Shown: positions 36,737-46,994 of the stretch, piece after piece
Numbering within the stretch: the stretch's first letter is position 1
Layout: every line of letters begins with the position of its first letter
Assembly (NCBI RefSeq): GCF_003352065.1
Contig: NZ_CP025803.1
Span: forward strand, 2,149,574-2,213,573
Direction: 5' to 3'
Length of the DNA: 64,000 bases
From: Sulfitobacter sp. SK011
GTDB lineage: Bacteria > Pseudomonadota > Alphaproteobacteria > Rhodobacterales > Rhodobacteraceae
Position numbers and translations under genes: made by a program
The notes under the pieces: model-generated
Databases searched by the model: none
Seen by the model: the letters and a program-made list of their open reading frames with translations, nothing else
Told to the model about the DNA's origin: nothing

Positions 36737-36976
36737 ATGGCGTCTGACAGACAGAACCTTCAGGATGCATTCCTGAACCACGTGCGCAAGACCAAGGTTC
36801 CGGTCACAATTTTTCTGATCAACGGTGTAAAACTGCAAGGTGTCATCACATGGTTTGACAACTTCTGCGTGTTGTTGCGCCGCGATGGTCAGTCACAACT
36901 GGTTTATAAGCACGCCATTTCGACGATCATGCCAAGCCAGCCGATCTCGCTTTACGAGGGCGAAGACGCGAATTGA
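36737..36976 (+). CDS. hfq: RNA chaperone Hfq
   Basis: The 79-residue protein is the standard Hfq: Sm1 motif ([27 protein letters not shown], given only as a landmark) and Sm2 motif HAISTIMP with the YKH Tyr-Lys-His signature. It forms a hexameric ring that pairs small RNAs with mRNAs. The ATG is preceded by AAAGCGAG, which can be paired to an upstream segment. The stop overlaps the hflX start. The short C-terminal tail is typical of alphaproteobacteria. Confidence 0.97.
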   Translation: MASDRQNLQDAFLNHVRKTKVPVTIFLINGVKLQGVITWFDNFCVLLRRDGQSQLVYKHAISTIMPSQPISLYEGEDAN

Positions 36977-38271
36977 GCCGTCCACCGTTTCAGATTGACG
37001 ACACGGATGGCCCGCGCGTCACCCGTGCTTGGGTTCTGCATCCAGAGATAAAATCAGACAATGACCGCCGCGCCCCGGTGCCGGCACTGGCCGAAGCCGT
37101 GGCATTGGCCAAGGCGCTGCCGCAACTTGAAGTGGTCGGTGCCGACGTTGTGCCGCTGCGCACGGTGAGTGCCGGGATGCTGTTTGGCTCTGGCAAGGTC
37201 AAGGAACTGCACGACACGTTGGAAGAGGCCGAGATCGAACTGGTGTTGGTTGATGGCCATGTCAGCCCGGTGCAGCAGCGCAATCTGGAAAAAGCCTGGG
37301 GCGTCAAACTGCTTGATCGTACTGGGTTGATCTTGGAAATTTTCAGTGACCGCGCAGCGACCCGCGAAGGGGTGTTGCAGGTCGAAATGGCCGCCCTCAA
37401 CTATCAGCGCACGCGACTGGTGCGGGCATGGACCCACCTTGAACGCCAGCGCGGCGGATTGGGGTTTGTCGGTGGTCCGGGCGAAACCCAGATTGAATCA
37501 GACAGACGCGCCATCGACGAACAATTGGTGCGCTTGCGCCGCCAGTTGGACAAGGTGGTGAAAACCCGCGCATTGCACCGCGCTGCGCGTGCCAAAGTGC
37601 CCTATCCGATTGTGGCTCTTGTGGGCTATACAAACGCCGGGAAATCGACGCTGTTCAATCGCTTAACCGGCGCGGACGTCATGGCGAAAGACATGCTCTT
37701 TGCCACGCTGGACCCCACGATGCGGTCGCTGGTGCTGCCTGACGGGCCAGAGATTATTCTCAGTGACACAGTTGGATTTATCAGCGATCTGCCGCCCGAA
37801 CTGGTTGCGGCGTTTCGCGCCACTCTGGAAGAGGTGCTGGCCGCTGATATCGTCTGTCATGTGCGTGATATTTCCCATGCCGAGACCGAAGAACAGGCGC
37901 AGGATGTGCGCGACATTCTGGCATCATTGGGCGTTCCCGCCGAAACCCGGACTTTCGAGGTGTGGAACAAACTGGATCTCTTGCCGGCTGAGGCCGCCGA
38001 AGCGGTGCGCGCCCGCGCTGAGCGGGACGAAAACGTGCTGGCAATCTCAGCGATCAGCGGCGAAGGACTTGATACGCTGCAAAAGGTGATTGCGAAGGCG
38101 TTGCAGGGTGCTGTGCGCGAGGCGGAACTCACCCTGAGCTTTGCCGATGGCAAAAAGCGTGCATGGCTCTTTGCGCAAGAGGTTGTTGAGGATGAACGCC
38201 AGACAGATGAGGGTTTTGATCTGACTGTGCGCTGGTCCGCTGCTCAGGAAGCTCAGTTTCAAAGACTGTAG
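36973..38271 (+). CDS. hflX: GTPase HflX
   Basis: The 432-residue GTPase has an N-terminal HflX domain (about 1-200, with the TRAWVLHPE and [16 protein letters not shown] patterns) and a TRAFAC G domain: G1 GYTNAGKST near 218, G3 DTVGF near 266, and G4 NKLD near 334. HflX splits stalled 70S ribosomes under stress. It starts at TTG 36973, overlapping the hfq TGA, so it is coupled to hfq. Family length and gene order are normal. Confidence 0.94.
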   Translation: MSRPPFQIDDTDGPRVTRAWVLHPEIKSDNDRRAPVPALAEAVALAKALPQLEVVGADVVPLRTVSAGMLFGSGKVKELHDTLEEAEIELVLVDGHVSPVQQRNLEKAWGVKLLDRTGLILEIFSDRAATREGVLQVEMAALNYQRTRLVRAWTHLERQRGGLGFVGGPGETQIESDRRAIDEQLVRLRRQLDKVVKTRALHRAARAKVPYPIVALVGYTNAGKSTLFNRLTGADVMAKDMLFATLDPTMRSLVLPDGPEIILSDTVGFISDLPPELVAAFRATLEEVLAADIVCHVRDISHAETEEQAQDVRDILASLGVPAETRTFEVWNKLDLLPAEAAEAVRARAERDENVLAISAISGEGLDTLQKVIAKALQGAVREAELTLSFADGKKRAWLFAQEVVEDERQTDEGFDLTVRWSAAQEAQFQRL

Positions 38272-38366
38272 GTTGATGCCTTTCCCAAATTTTTTCACGA
38301 AATGGGTCGGATTCCCCAAGCACCGCCCCATATCGTTTGCCAGACATGAAATTGCCGGGGTTCCAA

Positions 38367-38768
38367 ATGACGTACATCATCTTATACATCGCAACATTCG
38401 CGATCTTTCTGGGTCTCGATTATCTCGGCCTGAGCTATCTCATCAAGCCGACCTTTGAAAAAGATATTGGCGGGTTGTTGCTTGACCAGTTCCGCGTTCT
38501 GCCTGCATTTGTGTTCTATGCATTCTACATCGCGGTGCTGTTGTGGTTTGTGTCGCTGCCCGCGCTGGACGGGGACAAGAGCCTCATGTGGGTCTTGGGC
38601 AATGCAGCACTGATCGGCGCGATGGCCTATGGGACCTATGAGTTTACCAATCTGGCGACGCTTAAGGACTGGACCTGGGCCATGGTGGCAACTGATTTCA
38701 CCTGGGGGATTTGCCTGACGGCGGTGTCGGCCACGGGTGGTGTGTGGATCGCGCGGGCCGTGACCTGA
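38367..38768 (+). CDS. DUF2177 family membrane protein
   Basis: The 133-residue membrane protein matches DUF2177. It has four hydrophobic helices, with FLGLDYLGLSYLIKPTFEKDIG after the first (a family mark) and ATDFTWGICLTAVS in the last. Function is unknown. ATG 38367 (MTYIILY) was chosen; GCCGGGG precedes it. An upstream ATG at 38337 would add ten residues with no family match. It is convergent with the pseudouridine synthase gene, 3 bases between stops. Confidence 0.8.
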   Translation: MTYIILYIATFAIFLGLDYLGLSYLIKPTFEKDIGGLLLDQFRVLPAFVFYAFYIAVLLWFVSLPALDGDKSLMWVLGNAALIGAMAYGTYEFTNLATLKDWTWAMVATDFTWGICLTAVSATGGVWIARAVT

Positions 38769-38771
38769 GCC

Positions 38772-39335
38772 TCAAGCACCTGTTTCAGACGACCAGCGCC
38801 ACGCGCCGGGGCGCAGATCATTCAGGTGCCAATCGCCGATCTGGCTGCGGATCAACCGCAGGGTGGGCAGCCCGACATGCGCGGTCATGCGGCGCACCTG
38901 CCTGTTGCGCCCCTCGCGAATGGTAATCTGCAACCAGGCATCTGGCACGGACTTGCGAAACCTGACTGGTGGATCGCGGTCCCAAAGCCCGGCCGGCGGA
39001 TCAATTTGAGTGACCACTGCCGGGGCTGTCTTGCCGTCTTTGAGCACCACGCCCCTGCGCAGATCATCCAATGCTGCGGCATCTGGCGTCCCTTCGACCT
39101 GAACCAGATAGGTTTTGGGGCGCTTGTATTTGGGGTGGGCGATGCGGGCCTGCAGCGCGCCATTATCCGTCAGCACCAGCAATCCCTCGCTGTCTTTGTC
39201 GAGCCGTCCTGCGGGATAGAACCCCGGTTCCTCAATATAAGCCGACAAGGTGGGCCGCGCTGTGCCAGCTGTGCCCTTGTCAGTGAACTGCGACAGCACA
39301 CCGTAAGGTTTGTTGAATAGGATAACCCGGTTCAT
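38772..39335 (-). CDS. Pseudouridine synthase, RluE/RsuA family
   Basis: The 187-residue protein has the RsuA/RluE fold. The N-terminal [15 protein letters not shown] is a landmark. The catalytic Asp is in the motif [13 protein letters not shown], and the C-terminal pattern is [22 protein letters not shown]. Without an S4 domain and with this length it resembles RluE, which makes pseudouridine 2457 in 23S rRNA. The ATG overlaps the stop of the penicillin acylase gene (TAATG), so both are on one mRNA. An earlier ATG exists at 39428 inside that gene. Confidence 0.9.
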   Translation of the reverse strand: MNRVILFNKPYGVLSQFTDKGTAGTARPTLSAYIEEPGFYPAGRLDKDSEGLLVLTDNGALQARIAHPKYKRPKTYLVQVEGTPDAAALDDLRRGVVLKDGKTAPAVVTQIDPPAGLWDRDPPVRFRKSVPDAWLQITIREGRNRQVRRMTAHVGLPTLRLIRSQIGDWHLNDLRPGAWRWSSETGA

Positions 39336-41800
39336 TATTGCGCAGGCGTGAGCACAGTCACGCCAACCGCCGCCGCCCGCGCAAGCCCTTCGTCCAGCGA
39401 CATGGGGATGTATTCCCCGCGCCGCCACAGCTGGGCCATGTCGTCATAGTGACGCGACAGAAAATGCCCCGACTGCCCGGTGGAGGTGACAAAGACCGAC
39501 GAATCCGGATCGGCAAAATCATAAACCCCGCGATAGCCCGCACCGTGCACGTTCTGGAAAGGATCAGGGTCAGTGCCCTTGGTCCGCCCGCGCTGCAGGG
39601 TGTGGTCGCCGCCTGATGTCGATTGCAGGATGTTCACAAAATACCGCAGCACCGGCACCTCACCCAGCACAGCGTGATTGTGTGTTGCCTGATGCGCGTC
39701 CCCCCAGCGCAGGGATTCAAGTTGTGATCCCCATGTCTCATTGATCCACAAAAGTGCATCATCCAACGCCAGACGCGCCATGTCCGAGCAGGTCTCCACC
39801 GGGGCTGATTGCAGCACGTCACACCAGACCGCAGCACCGTCAACGTCACGATAGACCCGCTCGATAAACAATGGCTCAACATGGTCAAACTCATCCGCAA
39901 GCGGCCCCAGTTCGTCCTGGATCAGCCGGTCCTGCAAGGCCCGTATCCATGCGGCATAGATCAAAGGTTCCGGCAGGTGTTCGTTCATTTCGCCCGACCA
40001 TCCGGCCAGCAAAGACAGGGCGCGCTGGCGTTGCCGTTCGGCAGTGCCGTCCGCCGCGGCCTCTCCGGTGAACCACAACTCGGCACCGATCAGCGGCAGC
40101 AGCGACCGTGCGGTAAAACTCACCGTATCAAGTTGCGCTTCGATAAAACTGTCTCGGGTGTGAACCTGCCGGTTCTGCATCAACCGTTGCCAGCGCTGCA
40201 CCCGCTGGGTGTCGCCCCACAGGTAAGACACATGGTTGGGGAACGGTCGGTCCACGGTTTTGTTGTTGGTATTGCCAAGAATACCACCCGAGGGTGCGAC
40301 AAATTCGGGGTTGGCGGTGAACGGCATGATGCCGTCCCAGCGGTTTGATGCGATCCAACCGGGCGAGGGCATGCGTCCCTTGCTTTGATGACCGGCATCC
40401 CGGCGCGGCAAGGCACCGATGGTTTTCATGGCGATGCGATCGCGGTCCGCCAGCATCAGGTTCTGCGCCGGGGCCACATAGCCCGCCGAAGCGGCGATGC
40501 CATCCTCGATGGTTTTTGCCTCCATCAGGGCCATGGCGGCGGACAGCGACGTGTCGTTCTCGCTAAGCACAGTCCAGTTGACGGATGTGACATGGCCGGG
40601 CGGCGTGATGGAGGATAGATTGTAATGACTGCCGGGCAACACCGGGCCATTATCGGTCCAGCGCAGGGTCACGGTCACCGGATCGGCGTCTTTTACGGTG
40701 ATAATGGACGACCGGGTCACAAACTTTTTGAACCCGTCTGGTGTGCGGTATTCCTCTGGGTTGTACGGGTTGATCTCTTCGATATAGACATCTTGATCGT
40801 CGACATTGGCGGAAGTCAGACCCCAGCCCAAATCGGCACTGCGCCCGGTCAAGACCACCGGCATCCCCGGAATGGTCGCCCCAATCACCCCGCCAGAGGA
40901 AAGCTCAAGCCGCGCCAGATACCAGATCGACGGTGCCGTGAAGCCAAGATGCGGGTCATTGGCCAGAAGTGTCCCGCCAGACGCCGACCGCGACGGTGCC
41001 GCCGCCCAGGCATTTGACGCCCCGGAAAACGCCAGATGTTTGAACGGCGAGAGTGGATGCGCATCAAGCGGGATGTTGTCGGCAAAGCGTTTGACCCCCG
41101 GTGCAAGGGCGGCATATTCCGGTAATGCGGCAACCCCCGTTCCCGGGGCATCGGGCAGGATATCGACCAGACGCTTTTGATCCGGCAACGCCAGCGAGGT
41201 CCGCGCCCGGATCACTTCGGCCTCCAGATGGCCGGAGAGCTGCAATCCCATGAGTTTCACAATTGCGACGGAATCCGCAGGGCTCCACGGGGCCATTGGC
41301 GCGTTGAACAACCACATTTCAGGGGCACCGCGACCCAGTGCTTCGGAATTGATCTGATCCAGACGCGCGTTGACACCGGTGGCATAGGCCTCAAGTGCGG
41401 CGCGGGTCTTCGGATCCAACGCCTCAACCGACCTCACGGCAGCCCTGTAGATATCAAAGCGGCGCAACAATTGGTCGGTGTTCAATGTGGCAGTGCCAAA
41501 GACTTCGCTCAGACGCCCTTGGGCGGTGCGCCGCAGCATGATCATTTGCCACATGCGGTCCTGTGCATGGGCAAAGCCAAGGCCATAGTACACGTCCCGA
41601 TCAACCGCGCCGAAAATATGCGGCACATTGGCATTGTCGCGCACGATTTCCACAGGCGCAGTCAGCCCATAAACCGCAACCTCGTCATTGTAATCGGGCA
41701 GGGACCGCGAGGCGAGCCAATAGACCAGCCCCGTGACCACAACTGTCAGCACAATCAGCAAGGCCGCTAGACGCACAAGCCAACGAAAGATCAGGGCCAT
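39335..41800 (-). CDS. Penicillin acylase family protein (Ntn hydrolase)
   Basis: The 821-residue precursor has an N-terminal membrane anchor or signal ([20 protein letters not shown]). The alpha part follows, with [20 protein letters not shown] as a landmark. The cleavage/catalytic site is GASNAWAA at Ser262, which becomes the N-terminal nucleophile of the beta chain; the Asn of the site is present. Similar proteins hydrolyse beta-lactam side chains or acyl-homoserine lactones, so quorum quenching is possible but not shown. ATG 41800 was chosen for its signal anchor. It is coupled to the rluE-like gene. Confidence 0.92.
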   Translation of the reverse strand: MALIFRWLVRLAALLIVLTVVVTGLVYWLASRSLPDYNDEVAVYGLTAPVEIVRDNANVPHIFGAVDRDVYYGLGFAHAQDRMWQMIMLRRTAQGRLSEVFGTATLNTDQLLRRFDIYRAAVRSVEALDPKTRAALEAYATGVNARLDQINSEALGRGAPEMWLFNAPMAPWSPADSVAIVKLMGLQLSGHLEAEVIRARTSLALPDQKRLVDILPDAPGTGVAALPEYAALAPGVKRFADNIPLDAHPLSPFKHLAFSGASNAWAAAPSRSASGGTLLANDPHLGFTAPSIWYLARLELSSGGVIGATIPGMPVVLTGRSADLGWGLTSANVDDQDVYIEEINPYNPEEYRTPDGFKKFVTRSSIITVKDADPVTVTLRWTDNGPVLPGSHYNLSSITPPGHVTSVNWTVLSENDTSLSAAMALMEAKTIEDGIAASAGYVAPAQNLMLADRDRIAMKTIGALPRRDAGHQSKGRMPSPGWIASNRWDGIMPFTANPEFVAPSGGILGNTNNKTVDRPFPNHVSYLWGDTQRVQRWQRLMQNRQVHTRDSFIEAQLDTVSFTARSLLPLIGAELWFTGEAAADGTAERQRQRALSLLAGWSGEMNEHLPEPLIYAAWIRALQDRLIQDELGPLADEFDHVEPLFIERVYRDVDGAAVWCDVLQSAPVETCSDMARLALDDALLWINETWGSQLESLRWGDAHQATHNHAVLGEVPVLRYFVNILQSTSGGDHTLQRGRTKGTDPDPFQNVHGAGYRGVYDFADPDSSVFVTSTGQSGHFLSRHYDDMAQLWRRGEYIPMSLDEGLARAAAVGVTVLTPAQ

Positions 41801-41900
41801 GGATTGCTCCGGGTAAATGCAGGGCGCCGATTGACCAAGGCGCATGAGGTGTTAGGTGTTGGGTCTCGCAATATCGCAACTGAATGACAAGGAAAAGCAG

Positions 41901-42773
41901 ATGGCAAAGCTCGCATTTTTGGGACTTGGGGTAATGGGCGGTCCAATGGCCGGGCATCTGCAAAAGGCGGGCCATGATGTGACCGTCTATAACCGCACCG
42001 CCGAAAAGGCGCATGCATGGGCCAAGTCATATGGTGGCACCGCCGCGTCAACACCACGCGAGGCCGCAAAGGATGCTGATTTTGTCCTGGCATGTGTCGG
42101 CAATGACGATGATTTGCGCTCGGTCTGTCTGGGCGATGAGGGCGCGTTTGCGGGCATGACCAAAGGCGCGGTATTTGTCGATCACACCACTGTTTCAGCC
42201 GCCGTGACCCGCGAACTTTACGAGGCTGCGGATGCAGTACAGATCAGTTTTGTCGACGCACCCATATCCGGCGGTCAGGCCGGCGCGGAAAATGCGCAAT
42301 TGTCGATCATGTGTGGCGGCGATCAGGGGGCGTTTGACCGCGCACAGCCGGTGATGGACGTCTATTCAAAGATTTGCCGGCGCATTGGCGACAGCGGCGC
42401 GGGCCAAATGACCAAGATGTGCAATCAGATCGCCATCGCGGGCGTGGTGCAGGGCTTGTCCGAAGCGCTGCATTTTGCCGAGAAGGCGGGCCTTGATGGC
42501 CGTGCAGTGGTTGAAGTGATCAGCCAGGGGGCCGCCGGCTCGTGGCAAATGGCCAACCGCTATGAGACGATGCTGGACGACAAGTTTGACCACGGTTTCG
42601 CTGTGGATTGGATGCGCAAAGACCTCGGCATCTGTCTGGATACCGCCGATGAAACCGGTGCCAGCCTGCCCATCACCGCGCTGGTCGATCAATTCTACAA
42701 GGATGTGCAAAAACTGGGTGGTGCACGCTGGGACACGTCCAGCCTGATCAAACGGTTGCGGGCAATGGGGTAG
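41901..42773 (+). CDS. NAD(P)-dependent beta-hydroxyacid dehydrogenase
   Basis: The 290-residue protein is of the 3-hydroxyisobutyrate dehydrogenase family. The Rossmann motif is FLGLGVMGGPMAGHL at residues 5-19, substrate-binding DAPISGGQAGAENAQL is near 123, and the catalytic Lys is in GAGQMTKMCNQI. Members oxidise hydroxyisobutyrate, tartronate semialdehyde or glyoxylate-type substrates. ATG 41901 is preceded by AAGGAAAAGC; the frame extends to 41856 upstream. Divergent from the penicillin acylase gene. The specific substrate is unknown. Confidence 0.92.
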   Translation: MAKLAFLGLGVMGGPMAGHLQKAGHDVTVYNRTAEKAHAWAKSYGGTAASTPREAAKDADFVLACVGNDDDLRSVCLGDEGAFAGMTKGAVFVDHTTVSAAVTRELYEAADAVQISFVDAPISGGQAGAENAQLSIMCGGDQGAFDRAQPVMDVYSKICRRIGDSGAGQMTKMCNQIAIAGVVQGLSEALHFAEKAGLDGRAVVEVISQGAAGSWQMANRYETMLDDKFDHGFAVDWMRKDLGICLDTADETGASLPITALVDQFYKDVQKLGGARWDTSSLIKRLRAMG

Positions 42774-42915
42774 CGGTTGCTAGGTTTTGCTTGTATTGGT
42801 GGCCCCACTTCCAAGGTCTGCTTAGAGCCCTAAGTCACTGATGCTGCAGCCTGCATGAATGACGGGTCTGCATACAAGGCTGTTGGCAATGCTAGATTTG
42901 TTGTAGTGGTAGTTC

Positions 42916-43404
42916 ATGACACCTGAGCATCTAAGAACACGAACGCCTGAACAACTCGAAACAATTATTATCCGCCATCGCGAAGCCGGGAAGATGGGCG
43001 AGCCTCTTTGCGTCAAAGCGATGGCCGAGTTGTCAACGCGAACTGTTAAGGGCTTCAATTTAAAGCTGGCGGTTGATCATCTGATCGAAGCGGCAAGAAC
43101 GGAAACGCCCACCGACTTTAAGCAGATTGCGATTGCGTCAGGTGTGTTCGATCCGGATACGCAGAAGTGGGGCCAATGGGTGAACAGCGCGTTGAGCCTT
43201 GATCGGATGTGCATATATTGCAGGTCTCACAACTTGCCGCAACTTACGGCGATGCTCGGCAATGCAGGTGGCAAGGTAAACGATGCTGTTACGATAGGCT
43301 TCTTAAAAGGGCTGGACGCAGCAGGAATTGATTACAAGGGCGAACCGAGAGCGATTTATGACGAGCACCGGTTAGCTTGCATTCAATGGGCCAAGTCAGC
43401 ATGA
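42916..43404 (+). CDS. Uncharacterised protein of an accessory two-gene module
   Basis: The 162-residue protein has two parts. An N-terminal helical stretch (about 10-60, TPEQLETIIIRHREAG then AMAELSTRT) is followed by a segment with FKQIAIASGVFDPDTQKWGQ and RSHNLPQLTAML. The layout reminds me of unnamed alphaproteobacterial accessory proteins whose C-terminal half carries a short wHTH-like motif with a conserved P-[IL]-[ST] segment. Cys residues at about 97 and 100 (CIYC) might bind metal. It is coupled by ATGA to the nuclease-like gene after it. No known name. Confidence 0.6.
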   Translation: MTPEHLRTRTPEQLETIIIRHREAGKMGEPLCVKAMAELSTRTVKGFNLKLAVDHLIEAARTETPTDFKQIAIASGVFDPDTQKWGQWVNSALSLDRMCIYCRSHNLPQLTAMLGNAGGKVNDAVTIGFLKGLDAAGIDYKGEPRAIYDEHRLACIQWAKSA

Positions 43405-44045
43405 GCAACGCTGCCCAGATTACGGGCAACTGTGCGATTTATCATGTCGCGGCAAAGCTGTCGCGACTTGCATGGGCGGTGTCAATGACGACTCGTAACG
43501 CCCGCGGTGCAGACATGTTTGCGGTCAACAAGGACGAAAGCGGTGTCCATCCGATACAGTCGAAGGGCCTCTCAAAAAAGTCCGCTGTGCCTCTTGGCAC
43601 TAGTTTAGAACGGCTGCGGTCAAGGTGGTGGGTGATCACGGTAGGAGCCGGGTCAGACACGCCCGTTTGCTATGTACTGACTTTGGACGAAGTGAAAGAG
43701 CACGCGAGTCAAGACAACGGCAAAAACCGTGCGTTCTGGCTTGAGGCTAAGAATTACATGCTGCCTGAATTCGAAGAGGCCTGGTGTAGGCTTGGCGACC
43801 CGGCTGGTGAGGAAATCCCGCCTATGACTGCCACAGGCTTTGATGTGGGCGAAGTGATCGAAGAATACAGGCATGGCAGAGTAACTGCCCGAAAACACGT
43901 CAGCGGTTCCTTCACAACCTTAGTGGATGGAGTGACGCAGCCGGCGCGGCAGCATTTGATCACAATCCGTGACGAAATGGGTTTGCCGGATAAGGCAAAC
44001 AACACAACGCGTTCTCTAGGCGCACAAATTTTCGGTTCTTTATAG
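43401..44045 (+). CDS. PD-(D/E)XK nuclease-like protein of unknown role
   Basis: The 214-residue protein shows the order expected of restriction-endonuclease-like folds: helix YHVAAKLSRLAWAVS, strand with Asp38 in RGADMFAV, then strand IQSKG (Gln53, Lys55) taking the place of the (D/E)xK. It is close to fold-level Mrr/VSR-like or DUF4365-type proteins in which Gln replaces Glu. The N-terminal Glu of the helix is missing, so activity is uncertain. ATG 43401 overlaps the previous stop. Part of a two-gene module. Confidence 0.6.
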   Translation: MSNAAQITGNCAIYHVAAKLSRLAWAVSMTTRNARGADMFAVNKDESGVHPIQSKGLSKKSAVPLGTSLERLRSRWWVITVGAGSDTPVCYVLTLDEVKEHASQDNGKNRAFWLEAKNYMLPEFEEAWCRLGDPAGEEIPPMTATGFDVGEVIEEYRHGRVTARKHVSGSFTTLVDGVTQPARQHLITIRDEMGLPDKANNTTRSLGAQIFGSL

Positions 44046-44210
44046 CTTTTGGCCCAAAATGCTTTTGCACAAAGCAGTCATTGGCGTAGCCGCAGCGAAA
44101 GCTAACTTTGTCCGCACAGCCGGTATTATAGCGAACAATTCAGACACATCTGATAAAAAAGCGGACAAATAAATCGCCCGCTTCCAAAAGCATGATCTTC
44201 TCGAAAGAAG

Positions 44211-44780
44211 TTACGGAATAATCCGCGAATATTTGGTGCCCTCCAGCGTCGCGCCAATGCGCAGGCCGGCCCGACCAAAGACCGCTGCCAGAACCGGGGC
44301 CAGGACGGTGGTTGTGTCTGCGGCCACGCTGTCGCCCTTGTCAGAGATCACGTATTCCAGATCGGCACCCGCCGCCCAACCGGGGGAACGGCGGAAATCG
44401 GTCAGCGCCTGTTCGGTCATGAAAAACAGCACATGCGCATATTGCTGCGCGCCGATTTGCAGACCACCGGATGCCTTGGTCACGGAATAATAATCAACGG
44501 TGGTGTCATTAACGCGCAAGGCACCCCGACCATAGGCACCGCCAAAGCCCAGACCCGCTTCTGTCACCAGCGGCATGACCAGCAGGCCATTGGCCTTGGC
44601 GGCAAGGTTTTGGGTGTTTGGAAAGCTGCGGTACATCTCTGACAATGTCGCATCGACCCGCGCATCAATCATCGCCCCACCGCGACCGCCCACGCCGTTG
44701 CCGCATGCTGCGGTCACGCCCACACTTGCCAACGCGCCAAAAGTGAATACGCGCCGCGAGAAAATCGGATTTTTCATCAT
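44211..44780 (-). CDS. SYLF (Ysc84-type) domain lipoprotein, probably Tat-exported
   Basis: The 189-residue protein begins with an export signal containing SRRVFTF, a twin-arginine-like sequence, and a lipobox VTAAC at the signal end (Cys near 26). The mature part shows the SYLF pattern: NLAAKANGLLVMPLVTEAG, GGLQIGAQQYAHVLFFM, and a C-terminal block with LEYVISDKGDSVAAD. SYLF proteins bind lipids. ATG 44780 and 44777 are adjacent candidates; AGGCAGT precedes them. The AraC gene ends 217 bases upstream. Confidence 0.86.
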   Translation of the reverse strand: MMKNPIFSRRVFTFGALASVGVTAACGNGVGGRGGAMIDARVDATLSEMYRSFPNTQNLAAKANGLLVMPLVTEAGLGFGGAYGRGALRVNDTTVDYYSVTKASGGLQIGAQQYAHVLFFMTEQALTDFRRSPGWAAGADLEYVISDKGDSVAADTTTVLAPVLAAVFGRAGLRIGATLEGTKYSRIIP

Positions 44781-44997
44781 GTACTGCCTGTAATTGTTGC
44801 CTGCTGCCGGTTCGCCCGACTTGTCAGGAACATTAAGCAAAAATATGCCGGTTGTCATGCGTTTTGGGGCAGGTAACGATAAAGTTGGCGGATTAGTGCC
44901 TTTTCATGGGGAAAAGAACCAACGCGAGGACGGCTAAACGGACGAAGTCGCCGTTATTCGTTGAAATCTGAACGTCCGCATCTGCAATATTGGGAAC

Positions 44998-45870
44998 CTA
45001 TGATGCCCGGGCAAGATGGTGTTTTGGCGAGCAACCGAATTTGCGGGAATAGTCCCGGCTAAAGTGTGTGGGGCTCTCGTAGCCAACTTCAAAACTCGCA
45101 ACGGAAACCGAAGGGACGCCCTTTGCCAAAAGCGCGCGCGCTTGGATCATCCGCAAGTCCTTTTGATATTGTAGCGGTGTGGTTCCAGTCACTGATTTGA
45201 AGTGTTCGTGAAACGACGACTGGCTCATGCCTGCTATTTGGGCGAGGTCACCCACCACCAATGGGTCGCAAAAATTAGCTCTGATTTGCTGAATTGCTCT
45301 GGAAATACGGCTGGCATGGCTGTCCACCGACAACAGGTTCCTCAACATGCCGCCAATCGGCGACATAAGAAGGCGAAAGTGTATTTCCTTCAGGATCATC
45401 GGCCCGAGGACCTGCGCATCCAGCGGCGCGTCCATCAAATCGAGGTAGCGTTCCATTGGCTCTATCCATGCGGGATCGGCCGCGCTGGCTGAAAGGGACG
45501 TTGCATGATGGGCTTCTGATACCGCTTCGCCAACCTGTTCATAGAGACTGCGTAGGACACCTAAGTCGAGGGAAAGTATGAGCGCTCGATAAGGCGTTTC
45601 CGGGCTGGCTTCGGTGATCTTTGACACCACTGGTAAGTCATGGCTGACCACGAGAGCGTCGCCCTCAGCAAGAGACACGCGCCTGTCGCCGATATGCATT
45701 TCTTTCTTTCCCTGTAGAATTAGGCAGATGACAGGATTGTAGACGACCGCCTCGAACGCACTGACTTCACGGCGTTGAAATACATGCGCAGAGGGAAGAA
45801 CTCTGCCGGAATGCTTGCTTTCTCTTAAAGCAAGCTCTGTTGCCAGCTGTTGTAGTTTTTCAAAAGACAT
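44998..45870 (-). CDS. AraC family transcriptional regulator (AraC_N domain)
   Basis: The 290-residue regulator has an AraC_N-type sensory domain (about 15-180, with FEAVVYNPVICLILQGKKEMHIGDR as landmark) and two C-terminal HTH motifs (VGDLAQIAGMSQSSFHEHFK and VSVASFEVGYESPTHFSRDY). This architecture is that of YqhC, which activates aldehyde reductase genes in E. coli. ATG 45870 has GAGGAGGCCGCG upstream. Divergent from an aldo/keto reductase, whose promoter region carries direct repeats; a local activator role is the likely function. Confidence 0.93.
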   Translation of the reverse strand: MSFEKLQQLATELALRESKHSGRVLPSAHVFQRREVSAFEAVVYNPVICLILQGKKEMHIGDRRVSLAEGDALVVSHDLPVVSKITEASPETPYRALILSLDLGVLRSLYEQVGEAVSEAHHATSLSASAADPAWIEPMERYLDLMDAPLDAQVLGPMILKEIHFRLLMSPIGGMLRNLLSVDSHASRISRAIQQIRANFCDPLVVGDLAQIAGMSQSSFHEHFKSVTGTTPLQYQKDLRMIQARALLAKGVPSVSVASFEVGYESPTHFSRDYSRKFGCSPKHHLARAS

Positions 45871-45935
45871 CGCGGCCTCCTCGTCTCATCCATAACAAAT
45901 CCCCTCGTTGAAATCACGCTTTATGCCGAATGATT

Positions 45936-45970
45936 GGAGGAATTGGCAGATATGACGGAGAAATTGGCAG
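45936..45970 (+). promoter_or_regulatory. Direct repeat operator candidate for the AraC regulator
   Basis: GGAGGAATTGGCAG (45936-45949) and GGAGAAATTGGCAG (45957-45970) differ in one base and are exactly 21 bp apart (two DNA turns), between the divergent araC-type and reductase genes, 60-94 bases before the reductase ATG. AraC proteins bind direct repeats with this spacing. Confidence 0.6.
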
Positions 45971-46029
45971 GACAGGACCCGGCCCAACTCCTAGCTTCTC
46001 ATCGAGCAAGATAACGCGCGGAGCACCTC

Positions 46030-46938
46030 ATGTCTGGACCAACAATCACCTTTCCATTGAACTCTGAGACGGCCATCCCGGCGGTCGGCTTCGGCACCTA
46101 TCTGATCTCAAACGACGATGCTGAGTTGACGATCAGTTCCGCCATCGCAGCGGGCTACAGGCACATCGACACTGCCTCCGGTTACCGGAACGAAGAAACC
46201 GTCGGTGCCGGGATCAAGAGTGGTCTGCATAAAGAAGGCATTGCACGCGCCGATCTGTTTGTGACCGCCAAGCTTTGGCCCGGAAATCCGGCTTGGGGCG
46301 ACGCGCCCAAGACCGGGGAGCAAACGCTTGAGGAGTGCGACGCAAGCCTTGCGCGTCTTGGATTGGATTATGTGGACCTCTATCTTATCCACGCCCCCTA
46401 CGGCGGTAACATGCGGCTGGAACAATGGCGTGCCCTGTTGGAACTGAAAGCGCGCGGAAAAGCCCGATCCGTCGGGGTGAGCAACTTTAATGAGGGCCAT
46501 CTTGACGAGATAAAGGCCGCTGGCTTGCCAATGCCCGATGCCAATCAGATCGAATTGCATCCTTGGTCCCAGAAACCGAAACTGCTTTCCTATATGAAGG
46601 CGCACGACATTGCGCCGATTGCCTATAGCAGCCTCGTGCCGCTCTCGACATGGCGGGTCGAAAAAGGGCAGGACAGCGCCAAGACCGACGATATGAAAGC
46701 GGATAGCACCGCGTTCAAAGCCATGGCCGAGAAATACGGTGTTTCAGAAGCGCAGCTTCTGCTGCGTTGGGGGGTGCAGAATGGGTATGCCGTGCTGCCC
46801 AAAAGCCTGAACCCTGACCGGATGCGACAAAACATCGATCTGTTCTCCTTTTCCATTGATGAGGCCGATATGGCGACAATGGCAACTATGGACCGCGGCG
46901 AGGGTGTGGCTTGGGCGTCTGGCGACCCAAGCAAGTAG
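46030..46938 (+). CDS. Aldo/keto reductase
   Basis: The 302-residue enzyme is a TIM-barrel NADPH-dependent reductase. The catalytic tetrad is visible: Asp47 and Tyr52 in HIDTASGYRNEE, Lys81 in TAKLWPG, and His121 in YLIHAPYG. The NADPH-binding C-terminal part has LPKSLNPDRMRQNIDLF. It resembles the 2,5-diketo-D-gluconate reductase group that detoxifies aldehydes such as methylglyoxal. The ATG follows GCGGAGCACCTC. It is divergent from the AraC-type regulator and followed 56 bases later by a secreted SRPBCC gene. Confidence 0.94.
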   Translation: MSGPTITFPLNSETAIPAVGFGTYLISNDDAELTISSAIAAGYRHIDTASGYRNEETVGAGIKSGLHKEGIARADLFVTAKLWPGNPAWGDAPKTGEQTLEECDASLARLGLDYVDLYLIHAPYGGNMRLEQWRALLELKARGKARSVGVSNFNEGHLDEIKAAGLPMPDANQIELHPWSQKPKLLSYMKAHDIAPIAYSSLVPLSTWRVEKGQDSAKTDDMKADSTAFKAMAEKYGVSEAQLLLRWGVQNGYAVLPKSLNPDRMRQNIDLFSFSIDEADMATMATMDRGEGVAWASGDPSK

Positions 46939-46994
46939 ACGCGGCCTCTTTCCTGCCTGCAAATCTTTTAAAACCAGACGCAAATGGAGCGATC

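Noticed and set aside
42774-44210. Integrated mobile element around the two-gene module
   Set aside because: No integrase, transposase, tRNA or terminal repeats were found at either side; base composition differs little from neighbours by eye.
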